Origin: Nanoperiomorbus sp963456295
GTDB lineage: Bacteria; Patescibacteriota; Saccharimonadia; Saccharimonadales; Saccharimonadaceae
Assembly: GCA_963456295.1 (NCBI GenBank)
Contig: CAUOLG010000003.1
Span: 1 to 64,000 of the forward strand
Direction: 5' to 3'
DNA length: 64,000 bases
Under the pieces are notes generated by a model. That model did no database searches and was not told where the DNA came from. It worked only from the letters and a program-made list of their open reading frames with translations. Shown piece after piece: positions 1 to 7,796 of this stretch. A program made the translations under genes and the position numbers. Each line of letters opens with the position of its first letter. Positions within the stretch are counted from its first letter, which is position 1.

Positions 1-60
1 GCGTGCACAGTCTTCAGGAAATGACTAATAGAGTGAAGGACAAAAGACACCCTTTAGTGT
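1..60 (+). repeat. Partial copy of hairpin repeat A
   Basis: This is the 3' half of a long-stem hairpin repeat cut by the window edge. Its 3' arm (16-38) and the following GACACCC-containing tail match 47293-47335 in the same orientation and 48656-48700 on the opposite strand. The matching 5' arm should lie to the left of the window. Its function is unknown. Confidence 0.8.
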
Positions 61-91
61 GACAAAAGGTAATGTACGTAAGAGTAGGGCG

Positions 92-180
92 ATATGGTTG
101 ACGAAGACTGTTGATATAACAGCTAGATAGCAATTGCACGTGGTGACTTGTACGTCGCCAGCCTGTCCAGCTGATGCCAG
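92..180 (+). repeat. Partial copy of repeat core module D
   Basis: This stretch carries GGTTGACGAAGACTGTTGATA-like sequence, then CAATTGCACGTGG and TACGTCGCCAGCCTG. The same order of blocks is seen at 388-460 and 47432-47500. The long flanking stem present in the other two copies is absent, so this copy looks decayed or lacks its arms. Confidence 0.7.
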
Positions 181-312
181 CCAGACTAATTAGACACAGC
201 AAAGCGTTATCATGCCTTGGGCTTCCTTTGCGGTTGTGAGCGTTAAGCATCATGCTGGAGCCTGAGGAAGCTTAGGTGAGTTACTCTGACTAGAGCGTTG
301 GTTGATGCACAC

Positions 313-490
313 GTAATTTCCCAGTCTCATTCCTTAGTCTAATCTCAATTAAAACAGACACTCTTAGGTACGAGTAGTACAGTGTGGTTGACGAAGGCTG
401 TTGATATATCAGTAAGCTATCCAGTGCACGTGGTAGCTTATACGGTGCCAAGCCTGAGGAGACCACCTGTACCACTCGTACAGAGAACTT
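313..490 (+). repeat. Repeat module D with flanking stem
   Basis: A TAATTTCC block is followed by a stem arm at 368-387, the core beginning GTTGACGAAGGCTGTTGATA, and the complementary arm at 463-481. The arms pair over about 19 bp with one bulge and one mismatch. The unit aligns with 47358-47525. Inside the core, TAAGCTA and TAGCTTA can form a further short stem. Between 181 and 312 and between 490 and 550 I see no gene and only scattered weak similarity to the repeat. Confidence 0.75.
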
Positions 491-551
491 TATTATATCT
501 GACGAGACCGTACGTCCTATTCCGACCATCGAAATAAGAGGCTATTTGGTG

Positions 552-860
552 TCACAGCGGCTTATCTGAGACCCTGGTCAGGGCAAAATCACCCATACCG
601 CTCATAGCATAAAGTCTAGCTACCGCAGCTAGAGCCTCATCCTGCAACGCTTGGTTACCGGCGATCCGGTCTCGAAAAAAGTCGGGGAAAGACTCAGGAA
701 AATCATCCGGACAATCCTCAGAATCATAGTCGTAGTCATAGAAGAAGACTCGACTAAGTACCTGACGTTCCTCAGCGGTCAGATCATCAAAATACCCCGG
801 ATGATTCTCGTAGAGCCCACCGACGATATTGATTAACCTCTGGTATTGGTTGTAGTGCAT
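552..860 (-). CDS. Small acidic protein of unknown function
   Basis: The product is a 102-residue acidic protein rich in Asp, Glu, Phe and Tyr, with an Asp/Tyr-rich stretch around residues 40-52. I do not recognise a family. The start at 860 is chosen over an upstream in-frame ATG at 890 because a strong GGAGG lies 5 nt before it. It is divergent from argS and stands alone next to the repeat region at 1-550, so it may be accessory. The reading frame is open and the ribosome-binding site is good, but a chance ORF cannot be fully excluded. Confidence 0.5.
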   Translation of the reverse strand: MHYNQYQRLINIVGGLYENHPGYFDDLTAEERQVLSRVFFYDYDYDSEDCPDDFPESFPDFFRDRIAGNQALQDEALAAVARLYAMSGMGDFALTRVSDKPL

Positions 861-989
861 GCATCCCTCCCGACTGTACATATTAATCACTCAGACATCA
901 TCGCCGTGATGCTCCTTGATGGCAATAATGCTACCAACATTATTTCATAAATGGCACGCTTTAGAGCTAAGAGAGCTACTGCCCAATTA

Positions 990-998
990 TGCTACAAT
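990..998 (+). promoter_or_regulatory. Extended -10 promoter of argS
   Basis: TGCTACAAT ends 7 nt before the argS ATG, which would put the transcription start at or next to the start codon. No Shine-Dalgarno sequence is visible, so the mRNA is inferred to be leaderless. Confidence 0.6.
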
Positions 999-1005
999 AA
1001 CAGCT

Positions 1006-2703
1006 ATGAACAAGTATGCTGACCAAGTTAAACAAGTAGTCAAGGACTTATATGGGATCGACATTGACGCCGAGCTGACTCGCCCCGAGGCGAAGTTCGG
1101 TGACTATGCCACCAACGTGGCGTTGCGTCTGGCCGGTCAGCTAAAGCGTTCGCCGAGAGATATTGCTAACGAGATCAAGCGAGAGCTTGATCGGTCGGGT
1201 CAGTTTGATGAGGTGACCATCGCCGGTCCGGGCTTTATCAACCTGACCGTATCAGCTAAAGAGCTGGATGGCGATTTGGAGCGAGCCTTTCAGGCTAAGA
1301 TACCTTATGGCGAAAATCGTGATGGTCGGGATAGGGTGGTCGTCCTGGATTTTCCCAGTACTAATACGGCAAAGCCTTTTTCCGTCGGTCATATGAGGTC
1401 GGCTAACCAAGGTTGGGCGGCTCGCAACCTGATGCTGGCGACCGGCTGGAAAGCGATCAGCGACAATCATCTCGGTGATTACGGTTCACCGTTTGGTATC
1501 TGGGTAGTGGGTTTTCGGATGTTTTCTGATGAAGAGAAGCTGGCGAAACGGGGTATCTACGAGCTGGGTGATATCTACATCAAGACTAAGCAGGCGATCA
1601 AAGAGGAGCAGGCGAAAGGTGAGCATAAGATTGAGGAGCAGGCGCAAGACTGGCTGCTGAGGATTGAGCGTGGCGACCCTGAGGCAGTAGCTTATTCGGA
1701 TAAGTTTAATCAGATCTCACTTGACCATATTCATGCCGTGATGAAACGCCTCGGTGTCTCAACCGACTATGAGATTGGCGAACGGTCGCTGGCTAAGCTG
1801 GGTAAGGAGGAAGTAGCTAGGCTAGTCAAAGAGGGAGTGGCTGAACAAAATAAAGATGGCTCGGTAATCATCAGGCTGGATGATTATGGCATCGAGACGC
1901 CTCTCCTGGTGCTCAAATCTAACGGTGCACCGCTCTATGCGACGAATGACTTAGCGACGCTGGCCTTTCGAGAGCGAGAGTTTAAGGCTGATCGGGCTAT
2001 CTATGTCGTAGCATCAGAGCAGAAGTTTTATTTCGCTCAGCTATTTGCGGCAGCTAAGAAAATTGGCTACGACGCCGAGCTAATTCATATGTGGTATGGC
2101 TTGGTCGACCAGATCAATGAAGATGGCGTCAGAGAGAAGATGTCGTCTCGTAAAGGAGTAGTCTTACTGGAGGAGCTGCTGGATGAGGCGGAAAAACGAG
2201 CTCGGGCTAATGCAAAATCTGAGGGTATTAGCGATGAGGATATCCACCGGATCGCTCTCGGAGCGATCAAGTTTACTGATTTCTCGGCAGATCGGCGAAC
2301 CGGTATGCTCTTTAACTGGGATAGGATGTTTAATCTGACCGGCTATTCCGGACCATATGTCCAGTATGCGGCAGTCCGGATCAATAAGATTTTACACGAC
2401 AATAAAGCGGGTAAGCCCGACCCCGATTATGACTACCGGGCGGAGAAGCAGGTCATTCTCAAGCTCCTTGATTACCCCTCCGTGGTCAAGCAAGCGGCAG
2501 ACTATCTGGAGCCACATCGAATCGCTACCTATATCTATGAACTCGCCAAAGAAATGAACCGCTATTACGAGACCACGCCGGTAGCCACCGAAGGCGTGCC
2601 GGCCGGTGTTAAGGCGGCTCGGCTTGGCCTCTTAAGGCGGGTAGCTTATGTCTTTGAGCACGCTCTTAAGATCCTAGGGATTAATATCCCTGAGCGGATG
2701 TAA
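1006..2703 (+). CDS. argS: Arginyl-tRNA synthetase
   Basis: This class I aminoacyl-tRNA synthetase charges tRNA-Arg with arginine in the cytoplasm. The 565-residue length is typical. The N-terminal additional domain carries the usual RPEAKFGDYATN-like stretch. The HIGH-type signature reads SVGHM near residue 127, and the KMSKS-type signature reads KMSSRKG near residues 378-384. The C-terminal DALR-type anticodon-binding domain ends in ILGINIPERM. I chose the ATG at 1006 over an in-frame ATG at 916 because family homology begins there and an extended -10 box ends 7 nt upstream. The gene is followed after 2 nt by orn, so the two are probably cotranscribed. Confidence 0.97.
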   Translation: MNKYADQVKQVVKDLYGIDIDAELTRPEAKFGDYATNVALRLAGQLKRSPRDIANEIKRELDRSGQFDEVTIAGPGFINLTVSAKELDGDLERAFQAKIPYGENRDGRDRVVVLDFPSTNTAKPFSVGHMRSANQGWAARNLMLATGWKAISDNHLGDYGSPFGIWVVGFRMFSDEEKLAKRGIYELGDIYIKTKQAIKEEQAKGEHKIEEQAQDWLLRIERGDPEAVAYSDKFNQISLDHIHAVMKRLGVSTDYEIGERSLAKLGKEEVARLVKEGVAEQNKDGSVIIRLDDYGIETPLLVLKSNGAPLYATNDLATLAFREREFKADRAIYVVASEQKFYFAQLFAAAKKIGYDAELIHMWYGLVDQINEDGVREKMSSRKGVVLLEELLDEAEKRARANAKSEGISDEDIHRIALGAIKFTDFSADRRTGMLFNWDRMFNLTGYSGPYVQYAAVRINKILHDNKAGKPDPDYDYRAEKQVILKLLDYPSVVKQAADYLEPHRIATYIYELAKEMNRYYETTPVATEGVPAGVKAARLGLLRRVAYVFEHALKILGINIPERM

Positions 2704-2705
2704 CT

Positions 2706-3263
2706 ATGGCGGAGTCAAGACAAGCTCGCTTGCTTTGGATCGACCTTGAGATGACCGGGCTTGACCCTGCTCGAGATAAAATCATTGAGGTGGGGGCGAT
2801 AGCGACCGACTTTGATTTTCATCAAGTGGCGGATTATCAGGCGTCGGTCAAGGTTTCGCCGGAGCTGATGCGGCGTCGGATGGTGGGTAAGTTCTGGGGG
2901 GAGCATGATGTCACCCGTCAAGCCCTAATGGAACGTAGCTCATCAGCTGAGGCCTTACCCACCGGCCAAGTAGAGAATCAACTGATTGATTTCATCAAGC
3001 AGTACTTCGTACCTGATCAGCCGGTTTATCTGGCGGGTAACTCGATTCATCAAGACCGCAAGTTTATTGAGCGGGAGTGGCGAGAACTGGACAAGCTACT
3101 GCACTACCGGATGCTTGATGTCAGCGCTTGGAAGATCTTATTCGAGGAGCGGGGAGTAGCCTTTCACAAGCCTGAGCTTCATCGAGCTATGAGCGATATC
3201 GAGGGCTCAATCGCCGAGCTGAAGTACTATCTGAAACGAGTCAAGTTTGATGAGCGAGAGTGA
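2706..3263 (+). CDS. orn: Oligoribonuclease
   Basis: Orn is a DEDDh 3'-5' exonuclease that degrades 2-5 nt RNA fragments to mononucleotides, finishing the work of RNase J and PNPase, which are also in this window. The 185 residues match the family length. ExoI contains WIDLEMTGLDP near the N-terminus, ExoII the GNSIHQDRKFI stretch, and ExoIII the HRAMSDIEGS stretch, so all acidic ligands and the catalytic His are present. It starts 2 nt after argS, and its 3' end overlaps the start of the YjbR-like gene by 14 nt. Confidence 0.95.
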   Translation: MAESRQARLLWIDLEMTGLDPARDKIIEVGAIATDFDFHQVADYQASVKVSPELMRRRMVGKFWGEHDVTRQALMERSSSAEALPTGQVENQLIDFIKQYFVPDQPVYLAGNSIHQDRKFIEREWRELDKLLHYRMLDVSAWKILFEERGVAFHKPELHRAMSDIEGSIAELKYYLKRVKFDERE

Positions 3264-3585
3264 AGTGCGGCAGTTGATCGCCGGCTACGACGGGGTGGTG
3301 TTAGATGACCGGTCAACCCCCGAGCTGGCTATCTATAGCATCAAGGGGCAAGTCATGGCGGTAGTGCACCCGGAGTCTCAGCCGGTTAGCATCGGTCTGA
3401 GGTGCGACCCTAACCTGGGGGAATTACTACGTCGCCGGTATGAATCAGTCTCACTGGAGTCCGGGTTAAATAAGAAAAGATTTATCAATATTCTTCTGGT
3501 GGGGCAGCTCAGTGACGAAGAAATCAAGTCACAGATCCGACACGCCTACGAGGAGACTAATCGGCTATTGACCGCCGGCAGCTGA
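3250..3585 (+). CDS. YjbR/MmcQ-like protein
   Basis: This 111-residue protein resembles the MmcQ/YjbR family, a small CyaY-like fold suggested to bind DNA or RNA. The order VVHPESQPVSIGLRCDP, then a long LR-rich helix, NKKRFINILL and a C-terminal LSDEEIKSQIRHAYE helix follows the family pattern. The start is the ATG inside the end of orn, so it is translationally coupled. Its 3' end overlaps the convergent gene at 3565-4713 by about 21 bp. The exact role is unknown. Confidence 0.7.
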   Translation: MSESEVRQLIAGYDGVVLDDRSTPELAIYSIKGQVMAVVHPESQPVSIGLRCDPNLGELLRRRYESVSLESGLNKKRFINILLVGQLSDEEIKSQIRHAYEETNRLLTAGS

Positions 3586-4713
3586 TTGATTGGCTTGATT
3601 GCCCTGGTCAGTAACCTGACCTTTGTTAGTCTCTTCATCAGGGCGAGCCTCGGCGTCATCTTTGGGGCTGCTGTCGTTTTTCTTCTTGGTCTCTTCCAGG
3701 CGACTGAGCAGTTCGTGGATATCAATGTGAGTGGTATTGAGCAGACTGGATACCTTAGCGTTCTTAGATGCTTTATAAGCACTGACAGTAGCGTCGGAGA
3801 TGGCCTCCAGGCGCTTTTTGAGCTCGGTGTAATATGCACTATCTAGGTCGCCACTTGCCTTGGCGCTGTTGAGCTTCTCAGTGGCGGTTTCATCTGCTTC
3901 AACGTCAGTGGCTTTGCCGTTCTTATCTACAGCGAAAGTTAAGTGCTCACTGAGCTCCTTGCTGTGCGACAGCATGACCAGCCCCGTCTCGGCGGTGATG
4001 GCGGACATATCTTTCGACTGAAACTCGGCATTGTCCACGCCATAGTCAACGATGCTCTGTAAGTTAGCCAGTGCTTTACCCAAGACTTGAGCTCGCTTGC
4101 CTATCCCGCCGCCATTATTGCTCAGGGCGGCTACGATCGAGATGATCACGATCAGGGCGACGATCCCGATACCGGCGAAAGTAAAAGCACGATTGGAGAT
4201 GGGCAACTTATGACTGACCTGAGTCTGAGGGGCGATGGCGTCCAGATAGTCCATGCTTCCCTCGGGGGTGTCCAGTCGGGGCTGGGCGCCCGGCTGAGCA
4301 GTGGGCTGACCGTTGATCGATGGCACGGTAGGTGCCTGCATGTACATCTGATTAGCGTTGATGGAAGAGAACTGGTTGGGTGTCTGGGGCTGAATCTGAG
4401 GCTGTACCTGGTTGGGCCCGGAGACCAGCTGCTCTCGACGCAACTGCTCGACTACCTGAGAGTCGGTCGAAGTGAGCTGACCGGCAGTATCAGCGATATT
4501 ACCGGATACGCTATAGCCCTGTAAGTTTTGATTAACGTAATTATTACTACCGTAAATCTGCTGACTGGTCGGCCGATCATCCTCGATCTTGATATTGAGG
4601 GCGCTCTCGCCGAAGACATTATCCGGCGAAGTCTGTCCCGTCTGAACTAGCACCCGACCGACCCCTTTATAGGGGTTGTGGTGTGGATTATTGAAGTTCC
4701 CGCCCTCTGCCAT
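3565..4713 (-). CDS. Single-pass membrane protein, disordered N-terminus
   Basis: The 382-residue product starts with about 170 residues of Gln/Pro/Asn-rich low-complexity sequence, then one transmembrane helix (AFTFAGIGIVALIVIISIV), then an extracytoplasmic helical domain of about 150 residues ending in a charged Lys/Asp/Asn/Gln tail. The cytoplasmic N-terminus and external C-terminus are inferred from the layout. No family is recognised. A similar plan (disordered N-terminus, one helix, helical outer domain) is seen at 15560-16474. It has its own extended -10 box 6 nt before the ATG and is divergent from dnaG. Confidence 0.8.
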   Translation of the reverse strand: MAEGGNFNNPHHNPYKGVGRVLVQTGQTSPDNVFGESALNIKIEDDRPTSQQIYGSNNYVNQNLQGYSVSGNIADTAGQLTSTDSQVVEQLRREQLVSGPNQVQPQIQPQTPNQFSSINANQMYMQAPTVPSINGQPTAQPGAQPRLDTPEGSMDYLDAIAPQTQVSHKLPISNRAFTFAGIGIVALIVIISIVAALSNNGGGIGKRAQVLGKALANLQSIVDYGVDNAEFQSKDMSAITAETGLVMLSHSKELSEHLTFAVDKNGKATDVEADETATEKLNSAKASGDLDSAYYTELKKRLEAISDATVSAYKASKNAKVSSLLNTTHIDIHELLSRLEETKKKNDSSPKDDAEARPDEETNKGQVTDQGNQANQSAAGGQ

Positions 4714-4719
4714 ATCTTA

Positions 4720-4728
4720 ATTTTAGCA
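4720..4728 (-). promoter_or_regulatory. Extended -10 promoter of the 4713 membrane-protein gene
   Basis: On the minus strand TGCTAAAAT lies exactly 6 nt upstream of the ATG, implying a leaderless transcript. Confidence 0.6.
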
Positions 4729-4762
4729 TAATCTTGACTTTTCGCATTATCCGGGTCTATCA

Positions 4763-4770
4763 GATATAAT
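4763..4770 (+). promoter_or_regulatory. -10 promoter of dnaG
   Basis: GATATAAT ends 6 nt before the GTG start of dnaG. No ribosome-binding site fits between them, so initiation is probably leaderless. Confidence 0.6.
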
Positions 4771-4776
4771 CAAGGT

Positions 4777-6642
4777 GTGAACAATGACGCTAAGGAGGAG
4801 ATCCGAGCTAAGCTAGCGATAGAAGAAGTGATTGGCGAGTATGTCCGACTGAAGCGGTCGGGGCGTTACTGGAAAGGGCTAAGCCCCTTTACTAATGAGC
4901 GAACGCCATCTTTCTTCGTGACACCGGATCGAGATATCTGGCATGATTTTTCATCGGGTAAGGGTGGCGATATCTTTTCATTCATCATGGAGATGGAAGG
5001 ACTAGACTTTAGAGGAGCGTTGGAACTCTTGGCCCGCAAGGCCGGGGTTGACCTCTCAAAATATCAATCCGGGCGGGCTCGAGACAATGCCCAGCGTAAG
5101 GAGCGGTACTTCCAGATGAATAACTTAGCGGTTAACTATTACCAGCGTCAATTAGTCCAGTCAACTAAGGCATCAGACTACGCCAATAAGAAGCGTCGTC
5201 TTAGCCGCGAAACTATTCTTGAGTGGGGGATCGGCTATGCTCCCGAGAGACCTGATCTGACGAGTGTCTTGACTCGGCGCAACTATCATCGAGATGAGAT
5301 GAAGCAGGCGGGGCTACTGGGCTATTCCGGGCGAGAGCTGTTCTTTAACCGCCTAATGATTCCACTTAGGGATCGACGAGGACAGGTGGTTGGTTTCACC
5401 GGCAGGATTATCGGGGCAGGCGAGCCAAAATACCTCAACACACCGGATACACTACTCTTTCACAAAGGTCAGCAGCTCTTTGGCCTGAGCTTTGCCGCTC
5501 AGGCGATCCGTCAGGCCGGTTATAGCGTGATCGTCGAGGGTAATTTAGACGTGATCACCTCACACCAGGCCGGTATCAAGAATGTGGTCGGGGTGGCCGG
5601 CACGGCGCTGACGGTAGAACACTTAAAGAGTCTGAGCCGGCTCAGTAGCGACATCAGGTTTTGTTTTGACAGTGATAAAGCGGGTGTCGCCGCTACCGAG
5701 AAAGCAATCAAGCTGGCCGGTTCGTTGGAGCTAAAGCTGTCAGTGATTGACTACTCCAGTAGCAGTGCCAAAGATCCTGACGAGCTGATCCACCAGGATC
5801 CAGCCCTCTGGCAACAGGCTCTAACGAATTATCAGCCGGCGGTCAATTGGGTGCGGGATTATTATCTTAAGACTATCGGCGTTGATACTGTCGAAGGACA
5901 GAAGAAAGTGGCCGATCGGACGCTCAGTGTGATCAGCTCGCTGGCTGATCCGGTTGAGCGAGAGGGCTATATCAAGGAGCTGTCGGCGGTAGTGGGTATC
6001 AGCGTCAGCTCGCTGGTTGACCGACTAAAGATGCTCCAGAGAGGCAGTGCGTCGTCTCGGCGACAGCTGAAGCAGCCTCGCACTAAGGCGAATATCGCCG
6101 AGAAGCGTCGCTTTAATTATCTTGACCCGATTTTGGCTTACCTGGGTAGCCATGCCGACTTGCGGTCAAAATATCTCCGATATCTGCCCGACGAACAGCT
6201 ACCCGGAGTGGATCAGCTGGTCAAGCAGTGGTTAAGCTCGACTGAACTCTGGGGAGATGGATTGATTGACCGGGTAGCAGAAGCGATGGAGCAACCGGGA
6301 GCTGAGCTAGATCGGCTAGACCAAGTCCGTACTCGGCTGGTGCAACTAATGATGGTCAATGACCAAGCCGGCTCGACCATTGATGGGATCAAGTCAGAAG
6401 ATGATCTGCTGGAATATATTTGTTATTTCGAGCGAGACTATTATTTACTGCGAGCTAAGCAATTGACTAGCGAGTCGATGGCTGACGGGGTAGCTGAGGC
6501 GGAGTGTTCTAGGCTGATGACCGAAGCAACCAAAGCTCGCCGGCTAGCCGAACGACTCAGTCCCAGCCGGAATCGACGTAACGGCTATGCCGGGCTGAAA
6601 GAGGTGCTGGCGGAAAGCAGCAACCATGCTGATGCATATTAA
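4777..6642 (+). CDS. dnaG: DNA primase with degenerate zinc ribbon
   Basis: DnaG synthesises RNA primers at the replication fork. At 621 residues it has a CHC2-like N-terminal domain (about 1-95), a catalytic core with TOPRIM (Glu254 in VEGN; FDSD around 297-300) and a C-terminal helicase-interaction region. The CHC2 domain keeps its frame (RYWKGLSPFTNERTPSFF, then SSGKGGD) but the four expected zinc ligands are Ser36, Thr39, Asp57 and Ser60 instead of Cys/His/Cys/Cys. Zinc binding at this site is therefore very unlikely. The start is GTG, placed by the leaderless -10 spacing and by normal family alignment. Confidence 0.95.
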   Translation: MNNDAKEEIRAKLAIEEVIGEYVRLKRSGRYWKGLSPFTNERTPSFFVTPDRDIWHDFSSGKGGDIFSFIMEMEGLDFRGALELLARKAGVDLSKYQSGRARDNAQRKERYFQMNNLAVNYYQRQLVQSTKASDYANKKRRLSRETILEWGIGYAPERPDLTSVLTRRNYHRDEMKQAGLLGYSGRELFFNRLMIPLRDRRGQVVGFTGRIIGAGEPKYLNTPDTLLFHKGQQLFGLSFAAQAIRQAGYSVIVEGNLDVITSHQAGIKNVVGVAGTALTVEHLKSLSRLSSDIRFCFDSDKAGVAATEKAIKLAGSLELKLSVIDYSSSSAKDPDELIHQDPALWQQALTNYQPAVNWVRDYYLKTIGVDTVEGQKKVADRTLSVISSLADPVEREGYIKELSAVVGISVSSLVDRLKMLQRGSASSRRQLKQPRTKANIAEKRRFNYLDPILAYLGSHADLRSKYLRYLPDEQLPGVDQLVKQWLSSTELWGDGLIDRVAEAMEQPGAELDRLDQVRTRLVQLMMVNDQAGSTIDGIKSEDDLLEYICYFERDYYLLRAKQLTSESMADGVAEAECSRLMTEATKARRLAERLSPSRNRRNGYAGLKEVLAESSNHADAY

Positions 6643-6653
6643 CGAGGTTATCA

Positions 6654-7547
6654 ATGATGCAAAGTAAAGCTTATTTTATCAATGTTAGCCGAGTGGAGGA
6701 CAACCTGGCACACTTACTGGAGCACTGTATCATCCATCAGATAGCTGATCTGGCGGCGGCTGATGGTAATCAGTTCTTGCTGGGAGATTGTCATGGTGTG
6801 GTTGGCCCCGGTGCGTTAGTCTTTGTAGTAGAGTACTTGAGCCAATCTGCCATTGAATGTGTACAGAGCTTCTTAGCTGATAAGCCGGAGATACCGCGGG
6901 GTGCTGTTGCCTGCGAGATAGAGCAAATCAAGGCTGAGGATGACAGGGAGTTAATCGTCAAAGGTAGTATTGAGAATGTAACCCGAACGATCAATCGGAT
7001 ATTCCGGGATAGCCGGATAATAGAGCTGGAGAAGATGTCGAAGCCGGTTGTCAATGAGGCCGACGACAAGCCTGCTGACCGGATGATTGTCTATGGTGCC
7101 GAACTGAAACCGATTACTTTCATACTGGATGTTTACCTAGATAACCCGAGTGTGGACGATAGATTGATCTTCAGCAAACTACACATGGCGATATCGTCGC
7201 TAGTCGCCCAAGCGACTAATAACGACAGCGCCTACGCCATTGAGTACTATCAGGATTACTACGAGCAAGACAGGATAGCCAGCTTCTCGTACATGTACAA
7301 AACTGTCGATCACGAGGCTCCGGATAGGATTACGGAGCGGCTACGGGAGATAATCGCCTCGTCGGAACTATGGGCGGATCAGCAGAAGTTTAGTGATTAT
7401 CGAGCATTGGCTAGTGAATCCGCTAGCGAAAAGTGCTCTACCCTTGACTATCTAGGCGTAACCGCTTCGGAGCAATACCTGGCTAAGCTTTTTACGCCTG
7501 CTAGAGTACATCGACTGTGGCGTCAGCTGCGAGTGAGGCTGCTATAA
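6654..7547 (+). CDS. M16 metallopeptidase-like protein, short form
   Basis: The 297-residue product contains NLAHLLEH near residues 17-24. This is the inverted zinc motif HxxEH typical of M16 (insulinase/pitrilysin-like) peptidases. Glu residues around 88-99 lie at about the distance expected for the third ligand. Family members usually have two or more such domains and over 400 residues, so this is a single-domain short form, either a partial-domain protein or an unusual lineage member. The ATG at 6654 has GAGG 6 nt upstream, and an ATG follows at once at 6657. It lies 11 nt downstream of dnaG and may be cotranscribed with it. Confidence 0.55.
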   Translation: MMQSKAYFINVSRVEDNLAHLLEHCIIHQIADLAAADGNQFLLGDCHGVVGPGALVFVVEYLSQSAIECVQSFLADKPEIPRGAVACEIEQIKAEDDRELIVKGSIENVTRTINRIFRDSRIIELEKMSKPVVNEADDKPADRMIVYGAELKPITFILDVYLDNPSVDDRLIFSKLHMAISSLVAQATNNDSAYAIEYYQDYYEQDRIASFSYMYKTVDHEAPDRITERLREIIASSELWADQQKFSDYRALASESASEKCSTLDYLGVTASEQYLAKLFTPARVHRLWRQLRVRLL

Positions 7548-7617
7548 TGAATCATGATTGGAGGATAAGGCCTCAAAGTTTGCGTTATTTATCGGTTATG
7601 CTAAAGTGAAGATACTT

Positions 7618-7773
7618 ATGGGTGTGGTTGAAGTAAAAGGAAAAGGTCAGGTCATCTCATCTAGCCAGAGCAGTAGACTTGATTTGCCTCGGGGGTGTTT
7701 CTCGTCTAAACGCAAGCAAGTGATCTCCCTATTTAAGCCGAGAGTGAGTCCTAACTTATCTGTGAGGTGCTAA
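7618..7773 (+). CDS. Possible small ORF, 51 residues
   Basis: This is a short open frame starting with ATG, with an extended -10 box TGCTAAAGT at 7599-7607. The frame stays open upstream to a TTG at 7558, near another TGCTATAAT box at 7540-7548. The product (MGVVEVKGKGQVI, then a basic Ser/Lys-rich part) matches nothing I know. It could be a small protein or simply the leader of the surface-protein gene that follows. Confidence 0.25.
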   Translation: MGVVEVKGKGQVISSSQSSRLDLPRGCFSSKRKQVISLFKPRVSPNLSVRC

Positions 7774-7796
7774 TCATACAGGGTATAGTGTGGGCG

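Noticed and set aside
14..529. Two 79-codon minus-strand open frames in the repeat region
   Set aside because: They overlap the repeat modules, have no ribosome-binding site, and show no protein-like composition.
651..836. 61-codon plus-strand frame
   Set aside because: It is a shadow of the minus-strand gene at 552-860.
3586..3846. 86-codon plus-strand hydrophobic frame after the YjbR-like gene
   Set aside because: It is a shadow of the minus-strand membrane-protein gene at 3565-4713.
4087..4524. 145-codon plus-strand frame
   Set aside because: It is antisense to the 3565-4713 gene, with no start signal.
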